DNA from: Flexithrix dorotheae DSM 6795 | Lineage (GTDB): Bacteria > Bacteroidota > Bacteroidia > Cytophagales > Flammeovirgaceae | Length of the DNA: 64,000 bases | Reading direction: 5' to 3' | Assembly: GCF_000379765.1 (NCBI RefSeq) | Contig: NZ_KB903476.1 | Location: 434,204 to 498,203 of the forward strand | Part shown: positions 55,632 to 64,000 of the stretch, in pieces | How positions within the stretch are numbered: the stretch's first letter is position 1 | Layout: the number at the start of each line of letters is the position of its first letter | Notes under the pieces: model-generated | Databases searched by the model: none | The model's input: the letters and a program-made list of their open reading frames with translations, nothing else | Told to the model about the DNA's origin: nothing | Program-made: the position numbers and the translations under genes

Positions 55632-56975
55632 ATGATGAAAACCATTACAATTGCTGCTTTCTTCTGCATATGCTTAGGCAATTTGGTATTTGCTCAGGAC
55701 ACTGAAAAAACAACTGATGAAGCCATTGATGCATTTTTTAATAATGGGGAAAAATGGAGAAAATCAAGGCAATACGAAAAAGCTATTTCAGAATATGACT
55801 TTGCATTGGCAATTAGTGATACCGTTTCAAAAGTGCATTTTGCAAAAGGAATGACTTACATGGCCTTGAAAAATACTGAAAAAGCAGCTGAGTCATTTGA
55901 AAAAACCATAAATCTGGCTCCAAAGTTTTTAGGAGCTCATAAAGCATTGATCAAAGTATATTCCATTGAGAAAAATGATGAAATGCTCGAAAAATCCCTG
56001 ACTAGAGTGGTGGAAGTAGAAAAAGATCCAAAAGAAGTAATTAATTACAGGATAAAACTTGCCCAAATTTATATTGATAAAAAGGACTTTAAATCTGCTC
56101 AAACCCAAACGAAGGCTGCCCTTTCAAAAGATAAAACCAATTTAGATGCTTTATACTATGATGCTTTGGTTAATAACGAACTGGGGAACTATGAGATAGC
56201 CAAAAACAATATGGAATCTGCTACCAGTACGATTGCCAGTAATGATCCGAAAATCACTGCTAAGTTTTATTACGAACTTGGCTTTGCCTATCATAAATTA
56301 AGACAATTTGATAAGAGCGAAGCAGCCTTCGAAAAAGCCAACTTTGGTCCATTTAAGTTACAAATTTTAAAACTTACTCCCGGGTATTATCAAAACCTGG
56401 CCAGTAGTTATGTGAATATTTATGATTTTAAGGCTGCAGTAGAAATGCTAAATACTGCACTGGAAATTGATGCTGATCACCCGGACTCAAATCAATTACT
56501 TGCTGAAATTTCTATCAAAAGTGAGCATCATCCAGAGAAAGCCATCACCCTTTATAAAAAAGCCATAAACGGACAAGATGACCCTCAAAAAGCAGTGAGG
56601 CTTTATGATACGGTGATTGAATTGCTGCTTGGTTCTGAAAAATATGATGAAGCCATAAAGCTAGCAGATGAGTGTTTGTCTAAAACCATCAATGCAAGGA
56701 ATATTTTGCTCATGAAAAGTATGGCACTTCACAAAAAGGGCAAAACTGAAGAAGGTCTTATTATATTAGAGCAATTGGTAAAAGATGCGAATCTTACTCC
56801 ATTGGAAATTGTAACTTATAATTTTTCATCGGGAATAATGTACGGATCGGTTGGACAAACAGAAAAAGCAAGGGAAGCTTTTAAAAAATCTAATAAAGGC
56901 CCATTTGGAAATGTTTCTCAGTATGAATTAGAGAAATTACCACCAGCTCCCAAAAAAGTGATTGCCCAAGATTAA
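55632..56975 (+). CDS. Exported TPR protein
   Basis: A 447-residue protein with a signal peptide (about 1-22, ending LVFAQ) and about ten TPR units covering most of its length, such as RQYEKAISEYDFALAIS, KNTEKAAESFEKTINLAP and YNFKAAVEM-like repeats. It is probably periplasmic and involved in protein-protein contacts. The ATG at 55635 is an equal start. A strong terminator follows. Function unknown. Confidence 0.85.
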   Translation: MMKTITIAAFFCICLGNLVFAQDTEKTTDEAIDAFFNNGEKWRKSRQYEKAISEYDFALAISDTVSKVHFAKGMTYMALKNTEKAAESFEKTINLAPKFLGAHKALIKVYSIEKNDEMLEKSLTRVVEVEKDPKEVINYRIKLAQIYIDKKDFKSAQTQTKAALSKDKTNLDALYYDALVNNELGNYEIAKNNMESATSTIASNDPKITAKFYYELGFAYHKLRQFDKSEAAFEKANFGPFKLQILKLTPGYYQNLASSYVNIYDFKAAVEMLNTALEIDADHPDSNQLLAEISIKSEHHPEKAITLYKKAINGQDDPQKAVRLYDTVIELLLGSEKYDEAIKLADECLSKTINARNILLMKSMALHKKGKTEEGLIILEQLVKDANLTPLEIVTYNFSSGIMYGSVGQTEKAREAFKKSNKGPFGNVSQYELEKLPPAPKKVIAQD

Positions 56976-57012
56976 TTATTATAATGTTTTAATAATTGGC
57001 TCTAAAATATAG

Positions 57013-57050
57013 AAAAGGAGGACATTCTTTTTATGGATTGTCCTCCTTTT
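57013..57050. terminator. Bidirectional terminator
   Basis: 12-bp arms AAAAGGAGGACA and TGTCCTCCTTTT between the convergent TPR and dipeptide epimerase genes. Confidence 0.9.
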
Positions 57051-57063
57051 TGTTTTCAATCCA

Positions 57064-58131
57064 TTAAATTCTTTTAACACCTAAGCCCGGCTTACCTGAG
57101 ATTCTCATTTCTCCTTCCTCTATAATAAAGCCCCCTTTCACCAAGTCCCGGGCCAAATCAAGACTACCATCAAGATCAATATACCTGGTATTTTTACATG
57201 AAAATGCAGTATGCAATGCTGCAGAAATACTTATTATACTTTCATCATTACATCCCCACATTAAATCCATACCAGAATATTGAGATATTGTAGCAATTTC
57301 AATAGCAGGAAATATTCCCCCACATTTCATCAGCTTAATATTAAAAATCCTACAAGCTGAAGGAGGAGCGGCTAAAGTGAAGGCATTTTTTGGAGATACC
57401 AACGATTCATCTGCAGCAATTATGTTTTTAATTTCAGATGGTAGATTACGCATAGGATCGATATTTTTAGCATCAATCGGTTGCTCTATCAATTCCAGTT
57501 TAAGATGCTTGGTTCGATTATAGAATTCAACTATCTGGTCAAAATTATAACCCTGGTTTGCATCTATTCTCTGAATAATCTTATTCCCATACAATTCATT
57601 AATCTTTGTAAGCCTCTCAATATCCTCTTCTATGGAGATACCCAACTTCACTTTTAAATTTTTAAAGCCTCTTCCTACATATTCTTTGGCCTCCTCTAGG
57701 GTTTCTTCCACATTTTTTATCCCAATTGTAATGGAAGTTGGAAGAGATTTTATTTTTTCCCCAAGAAATGTGACCAACGGAACACCCAGGTACTTCGTGA
57801 AAATATCATATAAAGCAACATCCAGCGCTACTCTAACTCCCGGGTTTTCCGGATAACGGGCATGGACTTCATGCAATAGTTTATAGAAGTTTCTGATATC
57901 CTGACCCACCAGCCAATCGAAATTTTCATTTTCAAGCACTTTCATGGTATCATCCAGCGATTCTCCAACTACCGGTTTACTTGGATTACTGGAACCATAA
58001 CCCGATAGGCCATTTTCTCCAATAATTTCCACAAAACTCACGGCAACGGAATCAACGGTTTTGTAAGCAATAGTGTAAGGCCTGGTAAGTCCAAGGTTTT
58101 CCTTACTAATGTTTATCTTCTGTATTTTCAT
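57064..58131 (-). CDS. Dipeptide epimerase (enolase superfamily)
   Basis: A 355-residue mandelate-racemase/muconate-lactonising-type enzyme. The KxK base pair lies in NLKVKLG, metal ligands in QRIDANQGY, ELIEQPI and AADESL, the second base in NIKLMKCGG, and the dipeptide-specificity stretch near RYIDLDGSL. This fits the L-Ala-D/L-Glu epimerases that recycle murein peptides, though members vary in dipeptide specificity. Cytoplasmic. Downstream of rho on the same strand, but rho has its own terminator between them. Confidence 0.9.
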   Translation of the reverse strand: MKIQKINISKENLGLTRPYTIAYKTVDSVAVSFVEIIGENGLSGYGSSNPSKPVVGESLDDTMKVLENENFDWLVGQDIRNFYKLLHEVHARYPENPGVRVALDVALYDIFTKYLGVPLVTFLGEKIKSLPTSITIGIKNVEETLEEAKEYVGRGFKNLKVKLGISIEEDIERLTKINELYGNKIIQRIDANQGYNFDQIVEFYNRTKHLKLELIEQPIDAKNIDPMRNLPSEIKNIIAADESLVSPKNAFTLAAPPSACRIFNIKLMKCGGIFPAIEIATISQYSGMDLMWGCNDESIISISAALHTAFSCKNTRYIDLDGSLDLARDLVKGGFIIEEGEMRISGKPGLGVKRI

Positions 58132-58165
58132 GGTTATTGTTTAATTAGTTTTTGGGCACAAAAAA

Positions 58166-58197
58166 AGGTAAACGTGGGTTCAACTCCACATTTACCT
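58166..58197 (-). terminator. Terminator of rho
   Basis: 12-base arms (58166-58177, 58186-58197) with one G-U pair on the minus strand, followed by TTTTTTT. It separates rho from the downstream epimerase gene. Confidence 0.8.
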
Positions 58198-58256
58198 CAA
58201 TAATTTTTATTTAAAAGCCTGGAATATTCCTTTTTCGGAAATATTTGGAATATTAA

Positions 58257-59915
58257 TTACCCATTCATTGAAATCAGGAACTCTTCATTGTCTCTTGTTC
58301 CCCTCATGTTATTAAGCAGGTATTCCATAGCTTCATTTGGATTCATGTCTGACATAAATTTCCTCAGAATCCAAACTCTTGATAAGGTATCCTTATCAAG
58401 CAGCAAATCTTCTTTTCTTGTTCCAGATGTCATCACATCTATGGCAGGGTAAATTCGCTTGTTGGCTAATTTTCTGTCTAGTTGCAATTCCATATTACCA
58501 GTTCCTTTAAATTCTTCGAAAATTACTTCGTCCATTTTAGAACCGGTTTCAATTAAGGCAGTAGCAATAATGGTTAATGAACCTCCATTTTCTACATTCC
58601 TTGCTGCTCCAAAAAATCTTTTAGGTTTATGAAGTGCATTGGCATCCACACCACCTGATAAAATTTTACCTGAAGATGGGGAAACAGTGTTATAAGCTCT
58701 GGCTAACCTTGTGATAGAATCAAGAAGAATTACTACATCATGCCCACACTCTACCATTCTCTTCGCCTTTTCCAATACAATAGAAGAAACTTTTACATGT
58801 CTTTCTGCCTGCTCATCAAAAGTTGAAGAAACCACCTCAGCACGTACACTTCTGGCCATATCTGTTACTTCTTCAGGTCTTTCATCAATTAGCAACACTA
58901 TCAGGAAGCATTCAGGGTGGTTTTTAGCTATTGCATTGGCAATTTCTTTTAAGAGCACTGTTTTACCAGATTTTGGCTGGGAAACAATCATACCCCTTTG
59001 TCCTTTTCCGATTGGTGAGAACAAATCCAAAACTCTGGTTGACATGGCTGCTCCTTTGCTACTCAGGTTTAATTTTTCATCGGGGAACAATGGCGTTAGG
59101 TACTCAAAAGGAACCCTGTCTCGTATTTCTTCTGTAGTTTTCCCATTTACCCATTCCACTCTTAACAATGCAAAATATTTTTCACCGTCTTTTGGAGGCC
59201 TGATTTGTCCTTTTACAGTATCTCCTGTTTTTAATCCAAATAATTTAATTTGGGACGGAGACACATAGATATCGTCAGGACTGGCAAGGTAATTATAATC
59301 TGATGACCTTAGGAATCCATACCCATCCTGCATGATCTCCAAAACGCCTTCATTTTCAATTACACCATCAAATTCTCTGATTGATCCGCCCTGTTTTTTC
59401 GATTTATTTGGCCGGTTTTCATTGCTATTTCCCTTATCTTCATCTTTGTTATCTTTCCCCGACTCTTGTCTTGGCTTATGAGGTTTAGCCTCAACTTCTT
59501 TATTTTCTGCGACCTCTTTTTCCTTTTTGGGGGATTCAATGACGTCTTTTCTTGGTTTCAGCCTCCTTACAGTCTCCTCTTTTTCATTCTGATTATCACT
59601 ATTACCTTCTTTAGAAGGAGCTTTTGATTCCACCCCTTTTTTTACATTCTCTCTTTTCACCCGTTGCCGTTTGGTGGGTTCAAAGCCACTTTTTGACTCT
59701 TTCGGTGCCTCGGTCTTTTTTTTCTGATTTGACTTATCGGTGGGAATGTCTGTTTTTTTTGGTAATTCTGAATCTGGAAGGATAGCTTGTTGATCTAATA
59801 TCTTATAAATCAGTTCTTTTTTAGGTAATTTCTTGAAATTTTTAAGTCCAAGCTCCTCTGCAATAACTTTCAGCTCCGAAAGGAGTCTGATGTCCAAGTC
59901 TTCAATCGTGTACAT
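58257..59915 (-). CDS. rho: Transcription termination factor Rho with long disordered insertion
   Basis: A 552-residue hexameric RNA helicase. A Rho_N domain (about 1-45) and the cold-shock RNA-binding domain (about 182-255, [20 protein letters not shown]) are separated by about 130 residues of highly charged, low-complexity sequence (46-180). The ATPase core follows with Walker A SQPKSGKT (312-319), [15 protein letters not shown] and [10 protein letters not shown]. Canonical Rho has about 420 residues. Charged insertions of this kind are known from Bacteroidota Rho proteins. A hairpin terminator follows its own stop. Single gene. Confidence 0.97.
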   Translation of the reverse strand: MYTIEDLDIRLLSELKVIAEELGLKNFKKLPKKELIYKILDQQAILPDSELPKKTDIPTDKSNQKKKTEAPKESKSGFEPTKRQRVKRENVKKGVESKAPSKEGNSDNQNEKEETVRRLKPRKDVIESPKKEKEVAENKEVEAKPHKPRQESGKDNKDEDKGNSNENRPNKSKKQGGSIREFDGVIENEGVLEIMQDGYGFLRSSDYNYLASPDDIYVSPSQIKLFGLKTGDTVKGQIRPPKDGEKYFALLRVEWVNGKTTEEIRDRVPFEYLTPLFPDEKLNLSSKGAAMSTRVLDLFSPIGKGQRGMIVSQPKSGKTVLLKEIANAIAKNHPECFLIVLLIDERPEEVTDMARSVRAEVVSSTFDEQAERHVKVSSIVLEKAKRMVECGHDVVILLDSITRLARAYNTVSPSSGKILSGGVDANALHKPKRFFGAARNVENGGSLTIIATALIETGSKMDEVIFEEFKGTGNMELQLDRKLANKRIYPAIDVMTSGTRKEDLLLDKDTLSRVWILRKFMSDMNPNEAMEYLLNNMRGTRDNEEFLISMNG

Positions 59916-60347
59916 ACTGTAAAATGTGGTTTAAGACTAAACCAATAGTTTTAAAAATGCTTAATTATTAATCTTTATTAGAATGATTTAATGAAAAATC
60001 CTTTGAGAGAGGAAAATTTAAATCAAAAAGTGAGCGATTATTTATATTGATTTGAGACTACAATTATATGGTAGTTAATTCAAAATAGCAAAGGAAAGAA
60101 GTAATTTTTATACAGTAATACTAACAAAAAAATTACATTTCCCAAATAAAGTAATTTACTATGGTTTTTCTCCAATTATTTTACTGGTCAAAATTCCTAA
60201 AATGCCAATATATTTTTATGAAAACTATTGAATGAATCTCATAGAAGTTGTGATCTTCGGCTAATTTACCACTTCTTTTTTGGTAAACTTACTGTCCAAG
60301 ACTCCTGGTTAATTAATACAGTATAGCGCGATTAAAAGGAAATAATA
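59916..60347. other. Spacer upstream of rho
   Basis: 432 bases between the rho start and the stop of the DUF2652 gene, both minus strand. It must hold the rho promoter and leader and the end of the DUF2652 transcript. No clear hairpin, promoter pair or coding frame seen. Confidence 0.5.
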
Positions 60348-61433
60348 CTATTTTACCAGGCTAAAAGATTCATTTTCACAAATCGATTTTATCGCTCTCA
60401 GAGTTTTTTCCATTTCTACTTTCATTTTTTTCTTAAAAAGAGGAACCAACATCCAGCCTATCACCGGAAGAGGGGTCATATGCAGTTCAATAGTCAGCTT
60501 TGTATAATCATTTCCTGATTTTTCGAAAATAAAGTAAGTGGTAAAATTTTTTACTAAAGGAAACTGATTAGTTTTTTCTCCATAAATTACTTTATTATCA
60601 CCAAAGTCGTTAGTTACAGTTTCAAATGAAATCTTTTGATTTCCAATTACACAAATATGCTTCATTCCTTGCCGGTTAACCCTGTTTTTCACATATTCAA
60701 ACTTATCCACTTCTTTATTCCAGCTGGTTCTCAACTCGAGGTTTGTCACCATTTCTACTACTTCATTCACAGGACTTTCCACCAGGGTTTCCAGGGTTAA
60801 AGGTTCCTTTTCTAAATTCCCTATTTTTCTATCCGGAATTGCTACGATTTTCTTTTTTAAGGGTGCTAATTCGATATAATTAAACTGTACCTGACCAATT
60901 CCTTCATAATTTTCCGAACCCTGTGTTACAGGTAGAAAATCGGAATGTTTAATATTTATATTGTTATTAGTAAATAAAGCATATTCCTTAGAATCTATAT
61001 TATTTTTGAGCAATCGGTGTGCTAATATTACATCAGCTCCGTACGGTTTTTTATTCTGATTTACATTAATGAACCGAAAGTTACCTTCATGAATCACAAA
61101 TTTCAAGGTAAGTCCTACTGCAGATGTACAAGCTCCACAATTACAAATCCTTCTTGCTTCATATAATTTAATCTGGCTATGGAAATCTAAAAACATTCTT
61201 TTCACCTGATTGAAAAGCTTTGCCGGAGTAGGAATTTCATTATATTTATAAAAAAACACCGCATCTCCCTCTATTTCAGCTACCTCCATTCCAATTTCAT
61301 TTGCATTCAGAATAATTTCTAAAAGTTCTGAAATAATATGCTGACTATGATTTATTTCTGTTTGGGTAACAAATTTGGTAAACCCTGAAATATCTGGCAG
61401 AAAAATTAACGATTCACCTTCTTTAATCTCCAT
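60348..61433 (-). CDS. DUF2652 (nucleotide-cyclase-like) protein with SRPBCC-type C-terminal domain
   Basis: A 361-residue protein without signal peptide. The N-terminal DUF2652 part (about 1-200) has the class III cyclase fold signature: FLPDISGFTKF with D14 and EIEGDAVFFY with D57 at the two metal positions. Next comes a cysteine cluster CNCGAC (97-102). The C-terminal part (about 210-361) looks like an SRPBCC/polyketide-cyclase ligand-binding domain: LVESPVNEVVEMVTNLELRT... and LTIELHMTPLPVIGW. Whether it makes a cyclic nucleotide is unknown; other catalytic residues could not be confirmed. Single gene. Confidence 0.8.
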   Translation of the reverse strand: MEIKEGESLIFLPDISGFTKFVTQTEINHSQHIISELLEIILNANEIGMEVAEIEGDAVFFYKYNEIPTPAKLFNQVKRMFLDFHSQIKLYEARRICNCGACTSAVGLTLKFVIHEGNFRFINVNQNKKPYGADVILAHRLLKNNIDSKEYALFTNNNINIKHSDFLPVTQGSENYEGIGQVQFNYIELAPLKKKIVAIPDRKIGNLEKEPLTLETLVESPVNEVVEMVTNLELRTSWNKEVDKFEYVKNRVNRQGMKHICVIGNQKISFETVTNDFGDNKVIYGEKTNQFPLVKNFTTYFIFEKSGNDYTKLTIELHMTPLPVIGWMLVPLFKKKMKVEMEKTLRAIKSICENESFSLVK

Positions 61434-61793
61434 TATATTTATCGAAAATTTACATTAATCGGAAAAGCACTGACCTAGCGGTATAGTATTAAAAAATTGT
61501 GGAATGTTTAACATTATTTACTGGATACCCCTTAAAACCCTTTAACCTATAAATTCAGGTAGGAAACTCTTAATAACTGACCTAAGGGAAGAAAACTTCT
61601 TAAGTTTATATCTACTAACATCACTTATCTGTAAAAAGGTCAAATTGATTATCACATTTTACAAAAGTTTTCCATTCTATAAGTTTACTTTTTCATCTAT
61701 TTATTAATTAACTTCATGTATTGGGAATTTCTTTCCCTAAAAACTTGAAGATTTTTTGAATTGAAATTTTTCTGAAACTAAAAACAAATACCC
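61434..61793. other. Divergent spacer between the DUF2652 and DUF3108-like genes
   Basis: 360 AT-rich bases expected to contain two promoters. No clear TTTG/TAnnTTTG pair, RNA structure or coding frame recognised. Confidence 0.5.
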
Positions 61794-62504
61794 ATGTTAA
61801 AAAACCTATTTATTCTCACTTTTTTGCTTGGCTTAACTAACCTTTCATTTTCACAATGCAATCCTTATTTTAATTACGATGAAGGGACTGAAATTGAACA
61901 AACAAATTATAATGGCAAAGGAAAACCCTCTGGCAAAACCACAATGGTAATTAAGGAGGTAAAAGGAGGAGGTGATCATGTAATTTATGTTACTCAAATG
62001 ACTATGCAGGATCAAAAGGATAAGGAAATAAATTCCGCTGAAATTGAAATGGAATGTGAAAATGGTGTTTTCAAACTCGATTTAAGCAGATTTGCTCCTC
62101 AGAATATGCAGGAAATGGAGGGAATCAATATAGAATTTGAAGGTAGCCAGCTGGAACTTCCAAGTACATTTTCAGTTGGGGAAACCCTAAAAGAAGCTAA
62201 CTTTACCGTAAAAGTTAATTCGGACAATCCGGCACTTGCAATGGCAATGGCAGATTCTGACATCAATATATATAATAGAAAAGTAGAAGCAAAAGAATCT
62301 ATCACTACCCCTGCCGGTACTTTTGAATGTTATAAAATTAGCTATAATTCTACCATGGAGACAAAAATCATGGGAATAAAAAAGACTTTTGAAACCTCTG
62401 CAATTGAATGGATTAGCAAAGATGTGGGTATGGTAAAAATGGAGTCTTATGATAAAAAAGGCAAAATGAGTGGATATACTCTTTTAACAGGTTATAAAAA
62501 ATAA
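61794..62504 (+). CDS. Exported DUF3108-like (TapB-like) protein
   Basis: A 236-residue secreted or periplasmic protein: signal peptide (about 1-20, ending LSFS) followed by C22, then a beta-rich domain with GEGT-like FNYDEGTEIEQTNYNGKGK, ESITTPAGTFECYKISYN and WISKDVGMVKMESYDKKGKMSGY. The last blocks match the DUF3108/TapB-like fold found in many Bacteroidota envelope proteins. Function unknown. A strong terminator follows. Confidence 0.75.
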   Translation: MLKNLFILTFLLGLTNLSFSQCNPYFNYDEGTEIEQTNYNGKGKPSGKTTMVIKEVKGGGDHVIYVTQMTMQDQKDKEINSAEIEMECENGVFKLDLSRFAPQNMQEMEGINIEFEGSQLELPSTFSVGETLKEANFTVKVNSDNPALAMAMADSDINIYNRKVEAKESITTPAGTFECYKISYNSTMETKIMGIKKTFETSAIEWISKDVGMVKMESYDKKGKMSGYTLLTGYKK

Positions 62505-62512
62505 TCCTTTCC

Positions 62513-62538
62513 GGCCCTCGGTAATATGAGGGCCTTTT
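62513..62538 (+). terminator. Terminator of the DUF3108-like gene
   Basis: GGCCCTC/GAGGGCC arms (62513-62519, 62528-62534) and a TTTT run, 9 bases past the stop. Confidence 0.8.
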
Positions 62539-62598
62539 ATTTTTTGATTTCCCCAACAAATCCTTTCATTCCCCCAGAAAAAATCTCCCTTCTTCCCT

Positions 62599-62606
62599 TA
62601 TTTTTG
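62599..62606 (+). promoter_or_regulatory. Possible -7 box of the cytochrome c gene
   Basis: TATTTTTG fits TAnnTTTG and ends 29 bases before the ATG at 62636. No clear -33 TTTG. Confidence 0.3.
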
Positions 62607-62635
62607 AGCCAACAATACCTAACCACTCAAAAATT

Positions 62636-63055
62636 ATGGGCATAACCTCAAAATCTATATTTAAAATTATTCCTTTTATAGCAGTAGGAGCTGTGCTCCT
62701 GGCCATTCTTTTCATTGTAAAAGGAGGAGATAAAAGCGCTGTACTATATGAAACGCATTGCCAAAGCTGCCATCTGGAAAAAGGGGAAGGTTTAAGAGGA
62801 ATTATTCCACCTCTCGCCCAGGCTGATTACCTGGAAAAATATCCTGAAAAACTGGCTTGTATCATCCGTTATGGTATGAATCAGCCCATTATTGTAAATG
62901 GGATTGAGTATCATGAAAACATGCCGGCTAACCCCAACCTCACTGACTCGGAAATTACCAATATCATCAACTATGTGCTGAAAAATTTTGGAAATGATTT
63001 GCCTACTATTAATTTCCAAACCGTTTCTGAACAGTTGGAAAATTGTGAAGAATGA
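62636..63055 (+). CDS. Small membrane-anchored cytochrome c
   Basis: A 139-residue mono-haem cytochrome c. An uncleaved N-terminal helix (about 9-28) anchors it. The haem site is CQSCH (C42, C45, H46) in the expected HCQSCHLEKGEG context; the distal ligand is probably M96 in ENMPAN. It should face the periplasm and carry electrons to an oxidase or reductase; no oxidase gene is adjacent. Single gene, followed by a 127-base gap to the alpha-2-macroglobulin-like gene. Confidence 0.9.
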   Translation: MGITSKSIFKIIPFIAVGAVLLAILFIVKGGDKSAVLYETHCQSCHLEKGEGLRGIIPPLAQADYLEKYPEKLACIIRYGMNQPIIVNGIEYHENMPANPNLTDSEITNIINYVLKNFGNDLPTINFQTVSEQLENCEE

Positions 63056-63182
63056 AGTTTTTCCTGAAAAAAATCGCTAATCTCTTATTGTATTTCCCTC
63101 TATTCTAAAAAAATGTCACCCCTCTTTATGGAATTTTCATAATGGCTGCATCCTGTTGGTATAAACCCAAAAACTACAGCTT

Positions 63183-64000
63183 ATGAAAATGTTTTACTAC
63201 CAGTTTATTACCACTTTACTTTCAGGGATTTTTTTAATAGGCGTGTCAAACCAGCTATTCGCTCAACATCCTGAGGACTTCAAACTTTTAATCAGCAAAA
63301 GGCACAGCCTAAATACTTACATTTTTAATATAGAAAATGAAAGAGCAGAAGTGCTTTATAAAAACGGCTTGTATCTAATCGATTCAAGCTTTTTCCATAC
63401 CCTTGTTGATTCTTTCAAAATCGATAGTGTTTACCGAAAACCTCTGGATTTCGGCCACTATCTTTTCGTAGAAGCCAGAGAAAATCAATTGTATTACGAA
63501 ATTATTTCTGAAAATCAGGTGGATATCAAATTGTTGAACAACCAGACTGATTTAGCCATCCTGGTGCATGACACCGCTGGAAATACGATTGTAGATGCGG
63601 AGGTTTTTGTACAGCAAAAAAAATTAAAACTCAATCCTGAAACCAACACATTTATTAACCGAAAAAGACAAAAGGATGGCTGGGTGAAGGTAAATTACAA
63701 TGGGCAATCTCATTTTTTCTATATTGAAAAAAACAAAAAAAACTCCTGGATAAAACGCACAAAGAATAACATCATCTACAGTGTGCCCATCAGCTACATT
63801 TGGGTTCCTTTCTACAATTTTGGAAGAAATATTTATCGTTCCGTAAAATGGGGAGAACCCCATGGAGTTGTGCGAAAGGTTTTTGGGATATTCGATGAGG
63901 ATTACAGAAATAACTCCAGTTTTTATAATTACAAGAAAAAATTCAGGGGGTTCATGGTTTTGAACCAACCAAAATATCGCCCGGCTGATACAGTAAAACT
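63183..64000 (+). CDS. Alpha-2-macroglobulin-like protein (partial, 3' end cut by window edge)
   Basis: The ATG at 63183 opens a frame that stays open to the window edge (272 complete codons). A signal peptide ending NQLFAQ is followed by beta-rich sequence, LLNNQTDLAILVHDTAGNTI, and, just before the edge, FRGFMVLNQPKYRPADTVKL, the hallmark of the macroglobulin-like domains of bacterial alpha-2-macroglobulins and the related large Bacteroidota family. Members trap proteases or act in envelope defence, and typically run well over 1000 residues, so most of this gene lies outside. The thioester motif cannot be checked. Confidence 0.8.
   Translation, partial: MKMFYYQFITTLLSGIFLIGVSNQLFAQHPEDFKLLISKRHSLNTYIFNIENERAEVLYKNGLYLIDSSFFHTLVDSFKIDSVYRKPLDFGHYLFVEARENQLYYEIISENQVDIKLLNNQTDLAILVHDTAGNTIVDAEVFVQQKKLKLNPETNTFINRKRQKDGWVKVNYNGQSHFFYIEKNKKNSWIKRTKNNIIYSVPISYIWVPFYNFGRNIYRSVKWGEPHGVVRKVFGIFDEDYRNNSSFYNYKKKFRGFMVLNQPKYRPADTVK

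Noticed and set aside
58166..58197. tRNA-like T-loop sequence (GGGTTCAACTCC)
   Set aside because: No acceptor, D or anticodon arms around it; the sequence is the loop side of the rho terminator.

Overview
The window reads as a chromosomal stretch from a member of the Bacteroidota, most likely the order Cytophagales. It is AT-rich throughout. Starts mostly lack a clear Shine-Dalgarno sequence, and several upstream regions carry TAnnTTTG boxes typical of this phylum. Marker families agree: a TonB-dependent receptor with a carboxypeptidase-regulatory-like domain, a cell-surface protein with the gliding-motility-type C-terminal sorting domain followed by a PorP/SprF partner (type IX secretion), a two-component-style beta-propeller receptor, a PD40-amidohydrolase fusion, and a Rho factor with a long disordered insertion. 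The species cannot be named from the sequence. I see no rRNA, tRNA, CRISPR array, insertion sequence or prophage. Both edges cut genes: a DoxX-like gene on the left and an alpha-2-macroglobulin-like gene on the right.

Layout. 0-9 kb: DoxX-like membrane protein, a HisC-family aminotransferase, a long empty spacer, a TonB-dependent receptor, a DUF892 ferritin-like protein, an NlpC/P60 peptidase, an exported protein with an internal duplication, and a lipoprotein. 9-24 kb: a very large propeller/SpoIIE-phosphatase receptor, the cytochrome bd operon with a small membrane protein ahead of cydA, an acyl-CoA ligase/acetyltransferase fusion, an orphan multi-PAS histidine kinase, and truA with two small genes. 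24-34 kb: a leucine-rich-repeat surface protein with its PorP/SprF partner, a haem-type membrane protein, a two-gene unit made of an outer-membrane barrel and a thiol-activated-cytolysin-family lipoprotein, an aldose epimerase and an aspartoacylase-family hydrolase. 34-46 kb: TPR protein, bifunctional hisB, EnvC-like factor, an M15 peptidase with cell-wall-binding repeats, a sodium:alanine symporter, a lipoprotein, hflX, a small cytochrome b5 and lipA. 45-64 kb: PD40-amidohydrolase, TPR proteins, 6-phosphogluconolactonase, UPF0158 protein, glycosyltransferase, M61 peptidase, dipeptide epimerase, rho, a DUF2652 protein, an exported DUF3108-like protein, a small cytochrome c and the start of an alpha-2-macroglobulin.

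Most of the window is ordinary housekeeping and envelope biology, arranged as single genes or short operons separated by clear hairpin terminators, many shared by convergent genes. Recurring themes are envelope assembly and murein turnover (NlpC/P60, EnvC-like, M15, dipeptide epimerase, M61), respiration and redox (cydAB, cytochrome b5, cytochrome c, ferric-reductase-like protein) and sensing (propeller phosphatase, orphan kinase).

The best candidate for an unusual system is the outer-membrane barrel plus cytolysin-like lipoprotein pair at 30.3-32.6 kb. It is a distant relative of the cholesterol-dependent cytolysins, anchored as a lipoprotein, with a C-terminal part that does not resemble the usual cholesterol-binding domain. 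Other points of interest are a block of lysine and arginine inserted into the periplasmic propeller of the phosphatase receptor, the small membrane protein coupled to cydA, an extra soluble segment inside the alanine symporter, the M15 peptidase lacking a signal peptide, and a 14-bp GC-rich tandem repeat in an AT-rich spacer.
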